DNA of 64,000 bases. Origin: Methylobacterium pseudosasicola (lineage in GTDB: Bacteria; Pseudomonadota; Alphaproteobacteria; Rhizobiales; Beijerinckiaceae). Where the stretch lies: assembly GCF_900114535.1 (NCBI RefSeq), contig NZ_FOTK01000005.1, positions 1 through 64,000 of the forward strand. Reading direction: 5' to 3'. The notes below the pieces were generated by a model. That model was given only the letters and a program-made list of their open reading frames with translations. It was not told where the DNA came from and did no database searches. The stretch's first letter is position 1; each line of letters begins with the position of its first letter. The position numbers were made by a program, and so were the translations under genes. Shown piece by piece: positions 9,189 through 17,795 of the stretch.

Positions 9189-10940
9189 TCACGGCACGGC
9201 TCCCAGCCCCGGCAGGATCGTCTCCGGCGGCCCGGAGGCGACAAGGCGGCCGGCCTCCAAGACGTGGACCGCGTCGGCCCCCTCCAGGGTGGAGAGGCGG
9301 TGGGCGATCAGGATCAGGGTGCGCCGGCCGGCGAGGGCCCGCAAGGCGCGCATCACCGCCCCTTGCGTCTCGTCGTCCAGCGCCGAGGTCGCCTCGTCGA
9401 ACACGATCACGTCCGGGTCATGGTAGAGCGCCCGGGCGATGCCGATCCGCTGGCGCTGGCCGCCGGAGAGCCGCGCCCCGCGCTCGCCGACGCGCTCGGC
9501 GTAGCCCCGGGGCAGGGCGGCCACGAAATCGTGGGCCCCGGCGAGCCGGGCCGCGCGCTCGACGGCGGTGAGGTCCGGCGCGTCGAGGCCCAGCGCGATG
9601 TTCTCGGCCACCGTGCCATCGACCAAAAAGACGTCCTGCGGGACGTAGCCGATGCGGTTCTGCCAGGCGGGGAGGGTGCTGGCGTCGAGCACACGCCCGT
9701 CCACGGTGATCCGGCCCGTGCCCGGGGTGAGCACCCCCAGCAGCAGGCCCGCCAGGGTCGACTTGCCCGCGCCGGTGCGGCCGGCGAGGCCGATCGTGGT
9801 GTTGACCGGGATGGTCAGGTCGATGTCGGCCAGCGCTGGACGGCCGGTGCCGTAGTCGAATCCGATCTTCTCCAGCCGGATTTCTTGGGCGAAGGGCAGG
9901 CGCTCTCCGGTTCGGGGCCGGGCCTCTCGCTCGTCGGCGAACTCGTCCACGATCACCTGCACCACCGGGCTGTAGAACCGCATCAGCGAGACGGAGGTAA
10001 AAATATTCTGGAAGGCCGGCAGCATCCGGTAGCCCGCGAAGGCGAACAGGCCGAGCAGCGGCAGGATCCCGGCCACATCCAGCCCCTGGGCGAGGGCGAA
10101 CAGCACCACCACAATCACCCCGCCGAAGGCCAGGGCCTCGATGACGAAGCGCGGCATCTGGCCGGTGAGCAGGCTCGCCGCCGTGGCGACCGCGTAGGCC
10201 CGGGCCGGGGCATCGAACCGGCCCGCAAAAACCTCCGCCCGGCCGTAGAGCTTCAATTCCGTGAGCGCCCCGAACGTCTCCTGCACGATCCGGAACCGGG
10301 CCTCGTTGTCGGCCACCGAGCGGCCGCCGAGCCGGGCGAGCCGGGCCCGCATGATCAGGTAGATCCCGACATAGAGCCCGCCGAAGCCGCCCCCGAGGAT
10401 CAGGGCGAGCTGCGGCGCGTAGGCCAGCAGGAACACGATCACCGCCAGAGCCGAGGTCGCCCGGGAGGCCAGCACGGTGGCCGGGGTCAGCACGCCGACC
10501 ACCAGCCGGTCGGTCTCCGACAGGACGTTCTTGGCGAGCTCGGCGCTGTTGGCCTGGGCGAAGAACAGCCGCTCCCGGTCGAGATAGCGGAACAGCAGCC
10601 GCCGGCTGAAGCCGTAGCCGGCCAGATGCGTGAACAGCAGCTGCGCGTAGGTCAGCCCGGCATTGACCACGGCCGTGGTCAGGATCGCCAGCAGCGCCGC
10701 CCCGCCAGTGACCAGCAGGAAGCTGCGCTCGTCGGTGAGGCCAAGGGTTTCACGGGCCTGGGCGAGGTAGGGCACCCGGGTCGCCGCCGAGGGGTCGCCG
10801 ACCAGGGTCAGGAACGGGATCACCGAGGCGACGCCGACCACCTCCAGCAGGGCCGCGACCGCCAGCCCCAGCGCGATCAGGGCGAGCCGCCGCCGGTCAC
10901 GCGCGCGCATGATGCGCACGAGGTCGATCAGGGCGCGCAT
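9189..10940 (-). CDS. ABC exporter, fused membrane and ATPase domains (PglK/MsbA type)
   Basis: A 583-aa half-transporter. Six hydrophobic helices fill about residues 15-320. The nucleotide-binding domain follows with Walker A GRTGAGKST (387-395), a Q-loop in YVPQDVFL, signature LSGGQRQR (491-498), Walker B VIVFDEATSALD and switch histidine in LIAHRLST. The layout and sequence resemble PglK and other lipid-linked oligosaccharide flippases more than drug exporters, but the substrate cannot be fixed from sequence. It ends ten bases from the convergent GGDEF-EAL stop. The upstream side carries a dispersed palindromic repeat rather than a partner gene. Confidence 0.88.
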   Translation of the reverse strand: MRALIDLVRIMRARDRRRLALIALGLAVAALLEVVGVASVIPFLTLVGDPSAATRVPYLAQARETLGLTDERSFLLVTGGAALLAILTTAVVNAGLTYAQLLFTHLAGYGFSRRLLFRYLDRERLFFAQANSAELAKNVLSETDRLVVGVLTPATVLASRATSALAVIVFLLAYAPQLALILGGGFGGLYVGIYLIMRARLARLGGRSVADNEARFRIVQETFGALTELKLYGRAEVFAGRFDAPARAYAVATAASLLTGQMPRFVIEALAFGGVIVVVLFALAQGLDVAGILPLLGLFAFAGYRMLPAFQNIFTSVSLMRFYSPVVQVIVDEFADEREARPRTGERLPFAQEIRLEKIGFDYGTGRPALADIDLTIPVNTTIGLAGRTGAGKSTLAGLLLGVLTPGTGRITVDGRVLDASTLPAWQNRIGYVPQDVFLVDGTVAENIALGLDAPDLTAVERAARLAGAHDFVAALPRGYAERVGERGARLSGGQRQRIGIARALYHDPDVIVFDEATSALDDETQGAVMRALRALAGRRTLILIAHRLSTLEGADAVHVLEAGRLVASGPPETILPGLGAVP

Positions 10941-11070
10941 GGTTCGGGACAGGTCGGCGGAAGGGCTCGCATGGCCGGGCCGGGCTTAGAGGGCCCGGCG
11001 CCGGAGGGGAAGGTGGTTGGGGGCGGGAAGGGGCGGTGCAGATCCGCCCCGGTGCCCCGAGAACATAGGC

Positions 11071-11211
11071 CTCCCATCCAACCCCCTCATCCTGAGGTGC
11101 GAGCGCAGCGAGCCTCGAAGGAGCCCTCCAGGGATCGCGCGGCCGGCTGGAGGCCTCCTTCGAGGCCTCCGCTTCGCTCCGTCACCTCAGGATGAGGGGG
11201 TTGGGTGGGAG
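11071..11211. repeat. Dispersed palindromic repeat, copy 1 of a 110-140 bp family
   Basis: A long inverted repeat. The left arm from 11071 (CTCCCATCCAACCCCCTCAT) is mirrored by the right arm ending at 11211, with further pairing of CCTGAGGTG and of CGAAGGAG inward. The central part GGGATCGCGCGGCCGGCTGG is nearly the same as in the copy at 59759-59867. It lies between the ABC exporter start and the small EPMKPM gene. Such elements are scattered between genes in Rhizobiales. No protein is encoded. Confidence 0.8.
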
Positions 11212-11232
11212 AGCGGGCGCCCAGCCGGACCG

Positions 11233-11541
11233 TCAGTCGAGCTTCTTCAGCGAGCCGAGATCCACATCGCCGTTCTGGCTGGAGAAGGTCAGCGACTTGG
11301 TGCCACCGTCCGATTGCGAGACGCTGCCGATCCGGTGGTCGCCGCTGTCGTAGGTCGAGACCTGGCCGTCGCGCTCGATCACGAGCCGGTGCTTGTCCGG
11401 GAAGAACGCGTATTTCATCCCGTTTTGGGAACCGCTGGTCGAGGGGTCGCCCAGGTCCTTGGGCCAGAAGGGCTCCAGGCCCTTCATCGGCTTCATCGGT
11501 TCCATGGGCTTCATGGGTTCCATCGGCTTCATCGGTTCCAA
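11233..11541 (-). CDS. Small conserved protein with N-terminal EPMKPM repeats
   Basis: A 102-aa protein of unknown function. Residues 2-19 are three exact copies of the hexapeptide EPMKPM. After a WPKDLG-SGSQNG linker comes a compact beta-rich domain (about residues 40-102) with YAFFPDKHRLVIE, YDSGDHRI and FSSQNGDVDL segments. I know similar small proteins in other alphaproteobacteria only as hypothetical. The Met/Pro/Lys repeat might bind metal through methionine or act as a flexible tether, which is speculation. It is separated by 66 bases from the YgiW-like gene and may share its transcript. There is no signal peptide. Confidence 0.75.
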   Translation of the reverse strand: MEPMKPMEPMKPMEPMKPMKGLEPFWPKDLGDPSTSGSQNGMKYAFFPDKHRLVIERDGQVSTYDSGDHRIGSVSQSDGGTKSLTFSSQNGDVDLGSLKKLD

Positions 11542-11607
11542 GGCGCGCCTCCTGTCTGGGTGAGTGACAGGAGGACGCGGCAGGGCGGGATCGGTTGCAT
11601 CCCCCCG

Positions 11608-12288
11608 TCAGAGTCGGGCGCCCGGGACCGGCCGCTCGCGGACCTGACCGTCGAAGCCGACATGGAGCTGGTGCTCGCGCCCGTCCCGGTCCTTGGCCGC
11701 CACTTCGAGGTGGCGCGGGCCGCGGCCCGTCACCCGCACGTCGCCGTAGCCGGCGGCCTGGACGGCGGCGGTCAGGGCGGGCACGTCCGGGGTGGGCCCG
11801 AGGCCGAGCTTGTCCTTGGCCCAGTCGAGGCTGCCGGTCGGCGGCCCACCGGCCGGGCCGATCACCACCTTGCGGCCGTCCCCGTGGGTCAGGACGCTGG
11901 CATGCAGGAACCCGGTCTCGAACCGGCCCTGCACGGTCACGGCCTCGCCCTTGGCAACGAGCTTGCCGTCCTCGCCAGCGGGACCGGTCTCGACCAGCGC
12001 CCGGCCGGTGGGGTCCTGGACCACGAACTTGTTGCCGAAAATCTCGGCGACCTCGCCCTTGATCGCGGTGGCGCTCGACGGGGCGAGCGCCTGGATCGCC
12101 ACCGGGTCCACCGGGGTCGGCTGGAATGCATTGCCCTGCGCCAGGGACAGGCCGGCGGCGCCGAGCGCCAGGGGCGCGGCGATCGCGGCCACCACCCAGC
12201 TCCGCGCCGGGATCTTTTTGGTTGTCTTGACGGGGGCGGGCTCGCGGATCTCGCGGGCGGTGCCGTCGATGATGTTGTCGTCGCTCAT
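11608..12288 (-). CDS. Membrane-anchored protein with an OB-fold (YgiW/YdeI-like) domain
   Basis: A 226-aa protein. A short charged N-terminus leads to one membrane segment at about residues 28-50, so the rest is probably periplasmic. Residues about 75-130 (IKGEVAEIFGNKFVVQD, VAKGEAVTVQGRF) resemble the bacterial OB-fold family of YgiW/YdeI. The C-terminal half (about 155-226) looks like a PepSY/YpeB-type or small alpha-beta domain with YGDVRVTGRGPRHLEV. It is divergently placed 259 bases from a response regulator and sensor kinase, matching the ygiW-qseBC association known from enterobacteria. The OB-fold assignment is by motif likeness only. Confidence 0.65.
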   Translation of the reverse strand: MSDDNIIDGTAREIREPAPVKTTKKIPARSWVVAAIAAPLALGAAGLSLAQGNAFQPTPVDPVAIQALAPSSATAIKGEVAEIFGNKFVVQDPTGRALVETGPAGEDGKLVAKGEAVTVQGRFETGFLHASVLTHGDGRKVVIGPAGGPPTGSLDWAKDKLGLGPTPDVPALTAAVQAAGYGDVRVTGRGPRHLEVAAKDRDGREHQLHVGFDGQVRERPVPGARL

Positions 12289-12547
12289 GGATATCGTCCT
12301 CTGGGAAGGTTTTCGGGACCCGATCGGTCCGTGGCCCCTTCCTAAGGCCCCGCCTCGAATCCGGTCTGAACCGCCCGGTTCAGCCCCGGTTAAACCCGCC
12401 CGCCTATGGCCGAGACGCGCGGGCGATCAAGGACTTGGCGGTGCCAGCCGATCCGGGAGGCCGGATTGATGGGCAGCGTGAGAAGACGGCCCTAACTTCC
12501 CGCAGCATTGTGATTTCCGGCGGCCGAGGCACGGGGAGGGCGAACTC

Positions 12548-13213
12548 TTGAAAATCCTGCTGGTGGAGGACGACGCGGCGCTCGCCGACGCCCTGGCCAA
12601 GGTCCTGCGCGCGGAAAACTTCGTCCTCGACCGGGCCGCCACCGGCGAGGACGCGCAGCATCTCGGCGAGACCGAGGGCTACGACGCGGTGGTGCTCGAT
12701 CTCGGCCTGCCCAAGGGCGACGGCGTCTCGGTGCTGCGCGCCTGGCGGGCGGCCGGGCGGACCCTGCCGGTGCTGGTGCTCACCGCCCGGGACGGCTGGA
12801 GCGACAAGGTCGCGGCCTTCAAGGCCGGGGCGGACGATTACCTGGTCAAGCCGGTGCGGGTGGAGGAGCTGGTGATCCGCCTGCGCGCCCTGGTACGCCG
12901 CTCGCAGGGCGGCGGCGCCAGCCGGATCGCCTGCGGCCCTCTGAGCTTCGATACCGGGCTGGGCGCCTTCGAGCACGAGGGCCTGCCCCTCAAGCTCACC
13001 GGGCTCGAATGGCGGGTCCTGTCCTGCCTGATGCTCAACCGCGACGCGGTGGTGCCCCGCCCGCACCTGATCGAGCGGGTCTACGAGGGCGACGCGGATG
13101 TCGATTCGAACTCCGTGGAGGTGATCATCACCCGCCTGCGCCGGAAGATCGCCCCGGCCCGGATCGAGAGCGTGCGCGGCCACGGCTACCGCCTGCACGC
13201 GGATCCGGCCTGA
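12548..13213 (+). CDS. OmpR-family response regulator (QseB/PhoP-like)
   Basis: A 221-aa two-component response regulator. The receiver domain has the acidic pair ED(D) at 7-9, phospho-acceptor D51 in VVLDLGLP, and the conserved lysine in the LVKPVRVEEL segment. The C-terminal winged helix shows LTGLEWRVLSCL and the recognition region VDSNSVEVIITRLRRKI. The start is TTG at 12548 after GGGAGGG; the protein begins MKILLVEDD as expected. Its stop overlaps the kinase ATG by one base, so the two are translationally coupled. It presumably controls the divergent OB-fold gene and/or envelope functions, by analogy with QseB. Confidence 0.93.
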   Translation: MKILLVEDDAALADALAKVLRAENFVLDRAATGEDAQHLGETEGYDAVVLDLGLPKGDGVSVLRAWRAAGRTLPVLVLTARDGWSDKVAAFKAGADDYLVKPVRVEELVIRLRALVRRSQGGGASRIACGPLSFDTGLGAFEHEGLPLKLTGLEWRVLSCLMLNRDAVVPRPHLIERVYEGDADVDSNSVEVIITRLRRKIAPARIESVRGHGYRLHADPA

Positions 13214-14550
13214 TGCCGCCGCCGAAGAAGCCCCCGCCGCCCCGCCGCTCCCTGCGGACCCGCCTGCTGGCGGCGGCCCTGGCGCTGGTTCTGGCGGCGC
13301 TGGTGGTGGCCGGCCTCGCCATCGGGGTGATCCTGCACCGGTTCGTCCGGGGGCAGATCGAGGGGCATCTCGACGCCCAGATCGTTGCGCTGCGGGCCGG
13401 GCTGGAGGCGGGGCTACTGTCCCAGGATCGCGACGCGCCGCCCTTCGACCGGGACGGCCCCGGCTGGGCTTGGGAGGTGCGCCGGGGACCCGAGACCTTC
13501 GGCTCGGGCTCCCTGCGGGGCGGCCACATCACCGTCACCGAGCCGGGGCCCGACGACGAGCCCGGCCGCCCGCACCCGGCGGACGGCACCGGGCCGCGGG
13601 GCGAGCGGCTGATCCTGCGCATCCTCGACGTGCCGGGCACGCCCCCCGCCACGATCATCGCGGGCGCCCCCCGGGGCGCCCTCTACGGGCCGTTGCGCGA
13701 GGCCCTGACCAGCTTGGCGCTGGCTCTCGGGATCCTCGGCCTCTGCCTGATCGCCGGGCTGGCGCTGCAGGTGCGCCTCGGCCTGGCACCTCTGCGGCGC
13801 CTGCGGGCCGACCTCGCCGCCGTGCGCGCCGGGCGCCGGGAGCGGGTGCCGGAGGAGCAGCCCGCCGAGATCAAGCCGCTGGTCAGCGAGCTCAACGCCC
13901 TGCTCGACCAGAACGCCCAGAACCTGGAGCGCGCCCGCGGCCACGTCGCCAACCTCGCCCACGCCCTCAAGACGCCGTTGGCGACCCTGTCGATGGCCCT
14001 GGCCGACCCGGCCCGCGACCCCGGCGGGGCGCTGCGCCTCCAGGTCGACGACATGGACCGGCGGGTCCGCCATCATCTGCGCCGCGCCCGGGCGGCAGCG
14101 CTCGCCGGCTCGGCCCGGGGACGCACGCCCCTGGCGCCGCGCGTCTCGGACCTGCGCGACGCGCTGGTACGGCTCTACGCCGAGAAGGGTGTGGCGATCG
14201 CGCTCGCCGTGCCGGACGACCTCTTGGTGCCCTGCGAGGGCCAGGATCTCGACGAGATGCTCGGCAACCTCGTGGACAATGCCTGCCGCTGGTGCCGCAG
14301 CCGGGTCCAGGTCGCGGCCGCCGCAGAGGCGGGCGGGATCGTGGTGCGGGTCGAGGATGACGGCCCGGGCCTCGACGGCGCGGCCGCCGAAGCGGTCATG
14401 GCCCGCGGGCGCCGCCTCGACGAGGGCGTGCCAGGCCACGGCTTCGGGCTGCCGATCACCCTCGAACTCGCCGAGCTCTACGGCGGCAGCCTCACCCTCG
14501 GGCGGTCGGAGCTGGGCGGGCTGAAGGCGGAGCTGACGCTGCCGGCGTGA
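13213..14550 (+). CDS. Sensor histidine kinase (PhoQ/QseC-like)
   Basis: A 445-aa membrane sensor kinase partnering the preceding regulator. Membrane helix 1 is at about residues 17-40 and helix 2 at about 165-187, with a periplasmic sensor of some 125 residues rich in Pro, Gly and Asp. A HAMP-like linker follows. The H box is AHALKTPL with phospho-acceptor H250; the HxLKTP form, lacking the usual glutamate after histidine, is typical of the PhoQ group. The N box NLVDNACRW, G1 EDDGPGLD and G2 GHGFGLPI are intact. The acidic sensor patch near residues 110-125 could bind cations, as in PhoQ, but the signal is unknown. Confidence 0.92.
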   Translation: MPPPKKPPPPRRSLRTRLLAAALALVLAALVVAGLAIGVILHRFVRGQIEGHLDAQIVALRAGLEAGLLSQDRDAPPFDRDGPGWAWEVRRGPETFGSGSLRGGHITVTEPGPDDEPGRPHPADGTGPRGERLILRILDVPGTPPATIIAGAPRGALYGPLREALTSLALALGILGLCLIAGLALQVRLGLAPLRRLRADLAAVRAGRRERVPEEQPAEIKPLVSELNALLDQNAQNLERARGHVANLAHALKTPLATLSMALADPARDPGGALRLQVDDMDRRVRHHLRRARAAALAGSARGRTPLAPRVSDLRDALVRLYAEKGVAIALAVPDDLLVPCEGQDLDEMLGNLVDNACRWCRSRVQVAAAAEAGGIVVRVEDDGPGLDGAAAEAVMARGRRLDEGVPGHGFGLPITLELAELYGGSLTLGRSELGGLKAELTLPA

Positions 14551-14859
14551 GGCGGGCGTCAGGTCGACGGCGTCTGTCCGCCGCGCCGCTCATCGGCATC
14601 ACGCGCGGGGCGAGGTGACCCAGGGTCTGAACGCGATCCGCTGAGCCCTGGTGCTGTCTGGGACGGATCGTTCCGCGATGGTCCGCTCCCGCGCGGCGAT
14701 GCATGGCAGCGGACGTTGTATTTTCTTTCGCTCGCAGCCCTATGCAAACCTCGAAGATGTTTGCTTCACGAGAACGCAACGCCGCTTTCGCCTTCGCGCG
14801 TCCAGAGGAGCGTCGCTCCAGATTGTAGCCTGAGGTGACGTTCGACGCGGTCCTGTTGA
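14551..14859. other. Convergent intergenic region, no gene seen
   Basis: About 310 bases lie between the ends of the sensor kinase and dctA genes. Short frames exist but have neither codon pattern nor recognisable product. No strong hairpin with a T run is visible. A mildly AT-rich patch near 14712-14790 is the only compositional change. Confidence 0.5.
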
Positions 14860-16203
14860 TCAGATCGCGGCCATGCGCTCCGCTCGAAGGCGATCCATCG
14901 CCTCCCGGGCCATCGCCGGATCGAATTCGCCGGCGAGCTTGGCGGTGACCACGGTGGCGACGCTGTTGCCGATGACGTTGGTGGTGGCGATGGCGATCGA
15001 CATGAAGCGGTACACGCCGAACAGGATCGGCAGACCCTCCAGCGGCAACACGCCCGTCGCCGCCACGGTGGCCGCGAACACCACGAAGCTGCCGCCCGAG
15101 ACCGTGGCCGCGCCCTTCGAGGTCAGCAGCATGATCGCCAGGATGCCGAGCTGCTGCCCGAGGTCGAGCGGCACGTGGTAGGCGTTGGCCAGGAAGATCA
15201 CGCCCATCGCCATGTAGATCGAGGTGCCGTCGAGGTTGAACGCGTAGCCGGTGGGCAGCACCAGCCCGACCGACTGGCGCGAGCAGCCGTAGGTGGGCAG
15301 CTTCTCCAGCAGGCGCGGGAGCACGCTCTCCGAGGAGGCGGTGCCGAGCACGATGTAGATCTCCTCGCGGATGAAGTTCAGGAACTGGAACAGGTTGATC
15401 TTGAATAGCGCCGAGATCGCGCCGAGCACGACGAGGATGAAGGCGATCACCACCGCGTAGAAGCTCAGGATCAGATAGATCAGCGACAGCAGCACGTTGG
15501 TGCCGCTCGATCCCACCGCGAAGGCGACCGCCCCGAAGGTGCCGATCGGCGCGACCAGCATGATCAGGTGGATGAACTCGAAGAACGCGTCCGAGATCTT
15601 GTTGAGCCCCGCCTCGATCGGCGCGCGCTTCTCGGCGGGCAGGTGCAGGAGCGCCGCGCCGAAGATCAGCGCGATGACCAGCACCTGGAGCAACTCGCCC
15701 TTGGCGAAGGCGCCGATGAAGTTGTCCGGGAAGATGTTGAGAATGAAGTCGAGGGTCGAGTGCGGGGCCGCCGCGCCCGTCGGCGCCTTGCCCTGTGCGA
15801 GGCCCGCCCGGGTCGAGTCGGCCATGCCCTTGCCGACGCCGAGCAGGTTGCCCGCGAGCAAGCCGACGCCGAGCGCGATCGTCGACACGATCTCGAAATA
15901 GAACATCGCGATCAGCCCGACCTTGCCGACGCGCTTGAAATCGCCCGCCGAAACCACGCCGACGACGACGCACAGGAACACCAGCGGCGCGACCGCGGTC
16001 TTGATCAGCCGCAGGAAGATGTCGCCGAGGATCTTGAGCGGGACGGCAACCTCGGGGAGGAGGAAGCCGGTGGCAGCGCCAAGCACCATCGCCACGACGA
16101 TCTGAAAACCGAGATTGGTCCAGATCGACTTTCGCTTGGACTTGGCGGGGGCCGGATGCGCGGTGCGGGACAGGGCCGTCGGATCGGTCGTGGCGATGGG
16201 CAT
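14860..16203 (-). CDS. dctA: C4-dicarboxylate:cation symporter
   Basis: A 447-aa inner-membrane transporter of the DAACS family that imports succinate, fumarate and malate with cations. It shows the family's serine-rich re-entrant loop GTASSESVLP, the GYAFNLDGTSIYMAM helix-7 motif, LLTSKGAATVSG hairpin 2 and the VIGNSVATVV helix. The length is normal for DctA. The gene lies 104 bases downstream of the lyase gene on the same strand, so both may be transcribed from the GntR-controlled promoter. No DctBD sensor pair is adjacent. Uptake of a dicarboxylate and a fumarate-releasing lyase would fit one catabolic unit. Confidence 0.93.
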   Translation of the reverse strand: MPIATTDPTALSRTAHPAPAKSKRKSIWTNLGFQIVVAMVLGAATGFLLPEVAVPLKILGDIFLRLIKTAVAPLVFLCVVVGVVSAGDFKRVGKVGLIAMFYFEIVSTIALGVGLLAGNLLGVGKGMADSTRAGLAQGKAPTGAAAPHSTLDFILNIFPDNFIGAFAKGELLQVLVIALIFGAALLHLPAEKRAPIEAGLNKISDAFFEFIHLIMLVAPIGTFGAVAFAVGSSGTNVLLSLIYLILSFYAVVIAFILVVLGAISALFKINLFQFLNFIREEIYIVLGTASSESVLPRLLEKLPTYGCSRQSVGLVLPTGYAFNLDGTSIYMAMGVIFLANAYHVPLDLGQQLGILAIMLLTSKGAATVSGGSFVVFAATVAATGVLPLEGLPILFGVYRFMSIAIATTNVIGNSVATVVTAKLAGEFDPAMAREAMDRLRAERMAAI

Positions 16204-16307
16204 GGCTTCCTCCGGTCAGGGCCTATGAGGACGTGCACTCTCGTTGCCGCCGGGTGAGGGCCCGGCGGTTCGGTGCGTTCGCGTCCTGGATCGGTGCTTC
16301 GGGTGGA

Positions 16308-17681
16308 TCAGGCGCCGCGGTGCGCCGAAGCCAGGACGCGGTCCACCATCTCGGGGGCCGCGCCCAGGTAGTTCGCCGGATCGGTCAGACGGTCGATCGC
16401 GGCGCGGTCGAAATGCGCGGTGACCTCCGGGACCGCGGCGAGCGCCTCGGCCAGCGTCCCGCCCGTGTCGTTCACGACGCGGCAGGCGGCGTAGACGAGG
16501 TCGTGCGCCTGCTGGCGGCCGGTATGGGGGGCCAGCGCCATCATCGCGGCCTCGGCGACGATCAGGCCGCGGCTGATGCCAAGGTTGTCGCGCATCCGCG
16601 CCGCGTCAACGATCAGGCCGCCGAGCGCGAACTTGGCCTGGTGCAGGGCGCCGGCCGTCAGCACGAAGCTCTCGGGGATCGCCATCCACTCGGCGTGCCA
16701 CGGGCCGGTGGCGCGCTCGAAGTCTTGGACCATCGCGTCGAGCATCAGCCCGGCATGCTGGCGCACGCCCTTCGAGGCGGCGAGCATCAGCTCGGACGAG
16801 ATCGGGTTGCGCTTCTGCGGCATGGTCGAGGAGGCCCCGCGGCCGGTGACGAACGGCTCGTAGACCTCGGCGAATTCGGTGGAGGCCATGATCATGATGT
16901 CGAGGGCGATCTTGCCGAGCGAGCCGGTGATCAGCGCCAGCAGGTTGAGCGTCTCGGCGAAGCCGTCGCGGGCGACGTGCCAGGTCGAGGCGGGCTGGCC
17001 GAGACCGAGCTCCCGGCAGAACGCCTCCTGGACCTTGAGGCCGCCCTCGCCGAGGGAGGCGAGGGTGCCCGCCGCGCCGGCGAACTCGCCGACCAGCACC
17101 CGGGGCTTCAGCTGCGCCAGCCGCTCGGCATGACGATCGAACATCGCGAGCCAGATCGCGGTCTTGTAGCCGAAGGTGACCGGCAGGGCCTGCTGGAGGT
17201 GGGTGCGGCCCGCCATCGGCGTGTCGCGGTAGCGCTTCGACAGGCCGGCCAGGATCCGGCGCAGTTCGGCGATGTCGGCCTCGACGATCTCCAGGCCCGC
17301 GCGGATCTGAAGGGCGTTGGCCGTATCCATGATGTCCTGGGTGGTCGCACCCCAATGGACGTAGCGCCCGGCCTCGCCGCACTGATGGACGAGTTGGTGC
17401 ACGAGCGGCAGGATCGGGTAGCCGACATTGTCGGTCTCCCGCCGCAGAAGATCGAAATCGAGATCCTCGAAGCGGCAGTTCGCGGCGATCTGCGCGGCCG
17501 CCTCGGCCGGGATGACACCGCAGGCGGCCTCGGCCTTAGCGAGCGCGATCTCGACCTCGATGTAGCGCTGGATCAGAGCGTGGTCGGAGAACACCGCGCG
17601 CATCGCCGGCGTGCCGAAGGCGTCGCGGAACAGGAGGGAATCGATCGCGGTGGTCGCTATAGGGGGCAGCGGACGGCTCAC
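16308..17681 (-). CDS. Aspartase/fumarase-superfamily lyase (PcaB/PurB-like)
   Basis: A 457-aa cytoplasmic lyase of the superfamily that includes fumarase, aspartase, adenylosuccinate lyase and carboxymuconate cycloisomerase. Superfamily regions seen are YVHWGATTQDIMD, GRTHLQQALPVT and the signature ASSTMPQKRNPISSE with its catalytic serine loop. The length matches PcaB, but no other beta-ketoadipate gene is nearby. The next gene is dctA and the divergent gene a GntR/UTRA regulator, so a substrate that yields fumarate, such as an N-substituted aspartate, is an alternative. The start is GTG at 17681 with AGGAGG five bases upstream. Superfamily certain, reaction not. Confidence 0.88.
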   Translation of the reverse strand: MSRPLPPIATTAIDSLLFRDAFGTPAMRAVFSDHALIQRYIEVEIALAKAEAACGVIPAEAAAQIAANCRFEDLDFDLLRRETDNVGYPILPLVHQLVHQCGEAGRYVHWGATTQDIMDTANALQIRAGLEIVEADIAELRRILAGLSKRYRDTPMAGRTHLQQALPVTFGYKTAIWLAMFDRHAERLAQLKPRVLVGEFAGAAGTLASLGEGGLKVQEAFCRELGLGQPASTWHVARDGFAETLNLLALITGSLGKIALDIMIMASTEFAEVYEPFVTGRGASSTMPQKRNPISSELMLAASKGVRQHAGLMLDAMVQDFERATGPWHAEWMAIPESFVLTAGALHQAKFALGGLIVDAARMRDNLGISRGLIVAEAAMMALAPHTGRQQAHDLVYAACRVVNDTGGTLAEALAAVPEVTAHFDRAAIDRLTDPANYLGAAPEMVDRVLASAHRGA

Positions 17682-17712
17682 GAATTCCTCCTGATGGGTC
17701 GTCCGGCTCGTT

Positions 17713-17726
17713 TATGTCCGGACATA
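17713..17726. promoter_or_regulatory. Probable GntR operator, perfect 14-bp palindrome
   Basis: TATGTCCGGACATA is perfectly palindromic and lies in the 114-base divergent gap between the lyase and the GntR gene, 32 bases upstream of the lyase start. Together with the second TGTCCGGACA site it is the obvious binding site for the adjacent UTRA-type regulator. Confidence 0.75.
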
Positions 17727-17741
17727 TAGTGGTCTACCCAT

Positions 17742-17751
17742 TGTCCGGACA
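17742..17751. promoter_or_regulatory. Second probable GntR operator, TGTCCGGACA
   Basis: This is an exact copy of the 10-bp core of the palindrome at 17713-17726, with centres 27 bases apart. It lies 44 bases upstream of the GntR start, so occupation of both sites could repress the lyase-dctA unit and the regulator itself. Confidence 0.7.
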
Positions 17752-17795
17752 TTATGTCAACAAGGATCCTGCACAAAAATGCAGGTGTGTGAGTT

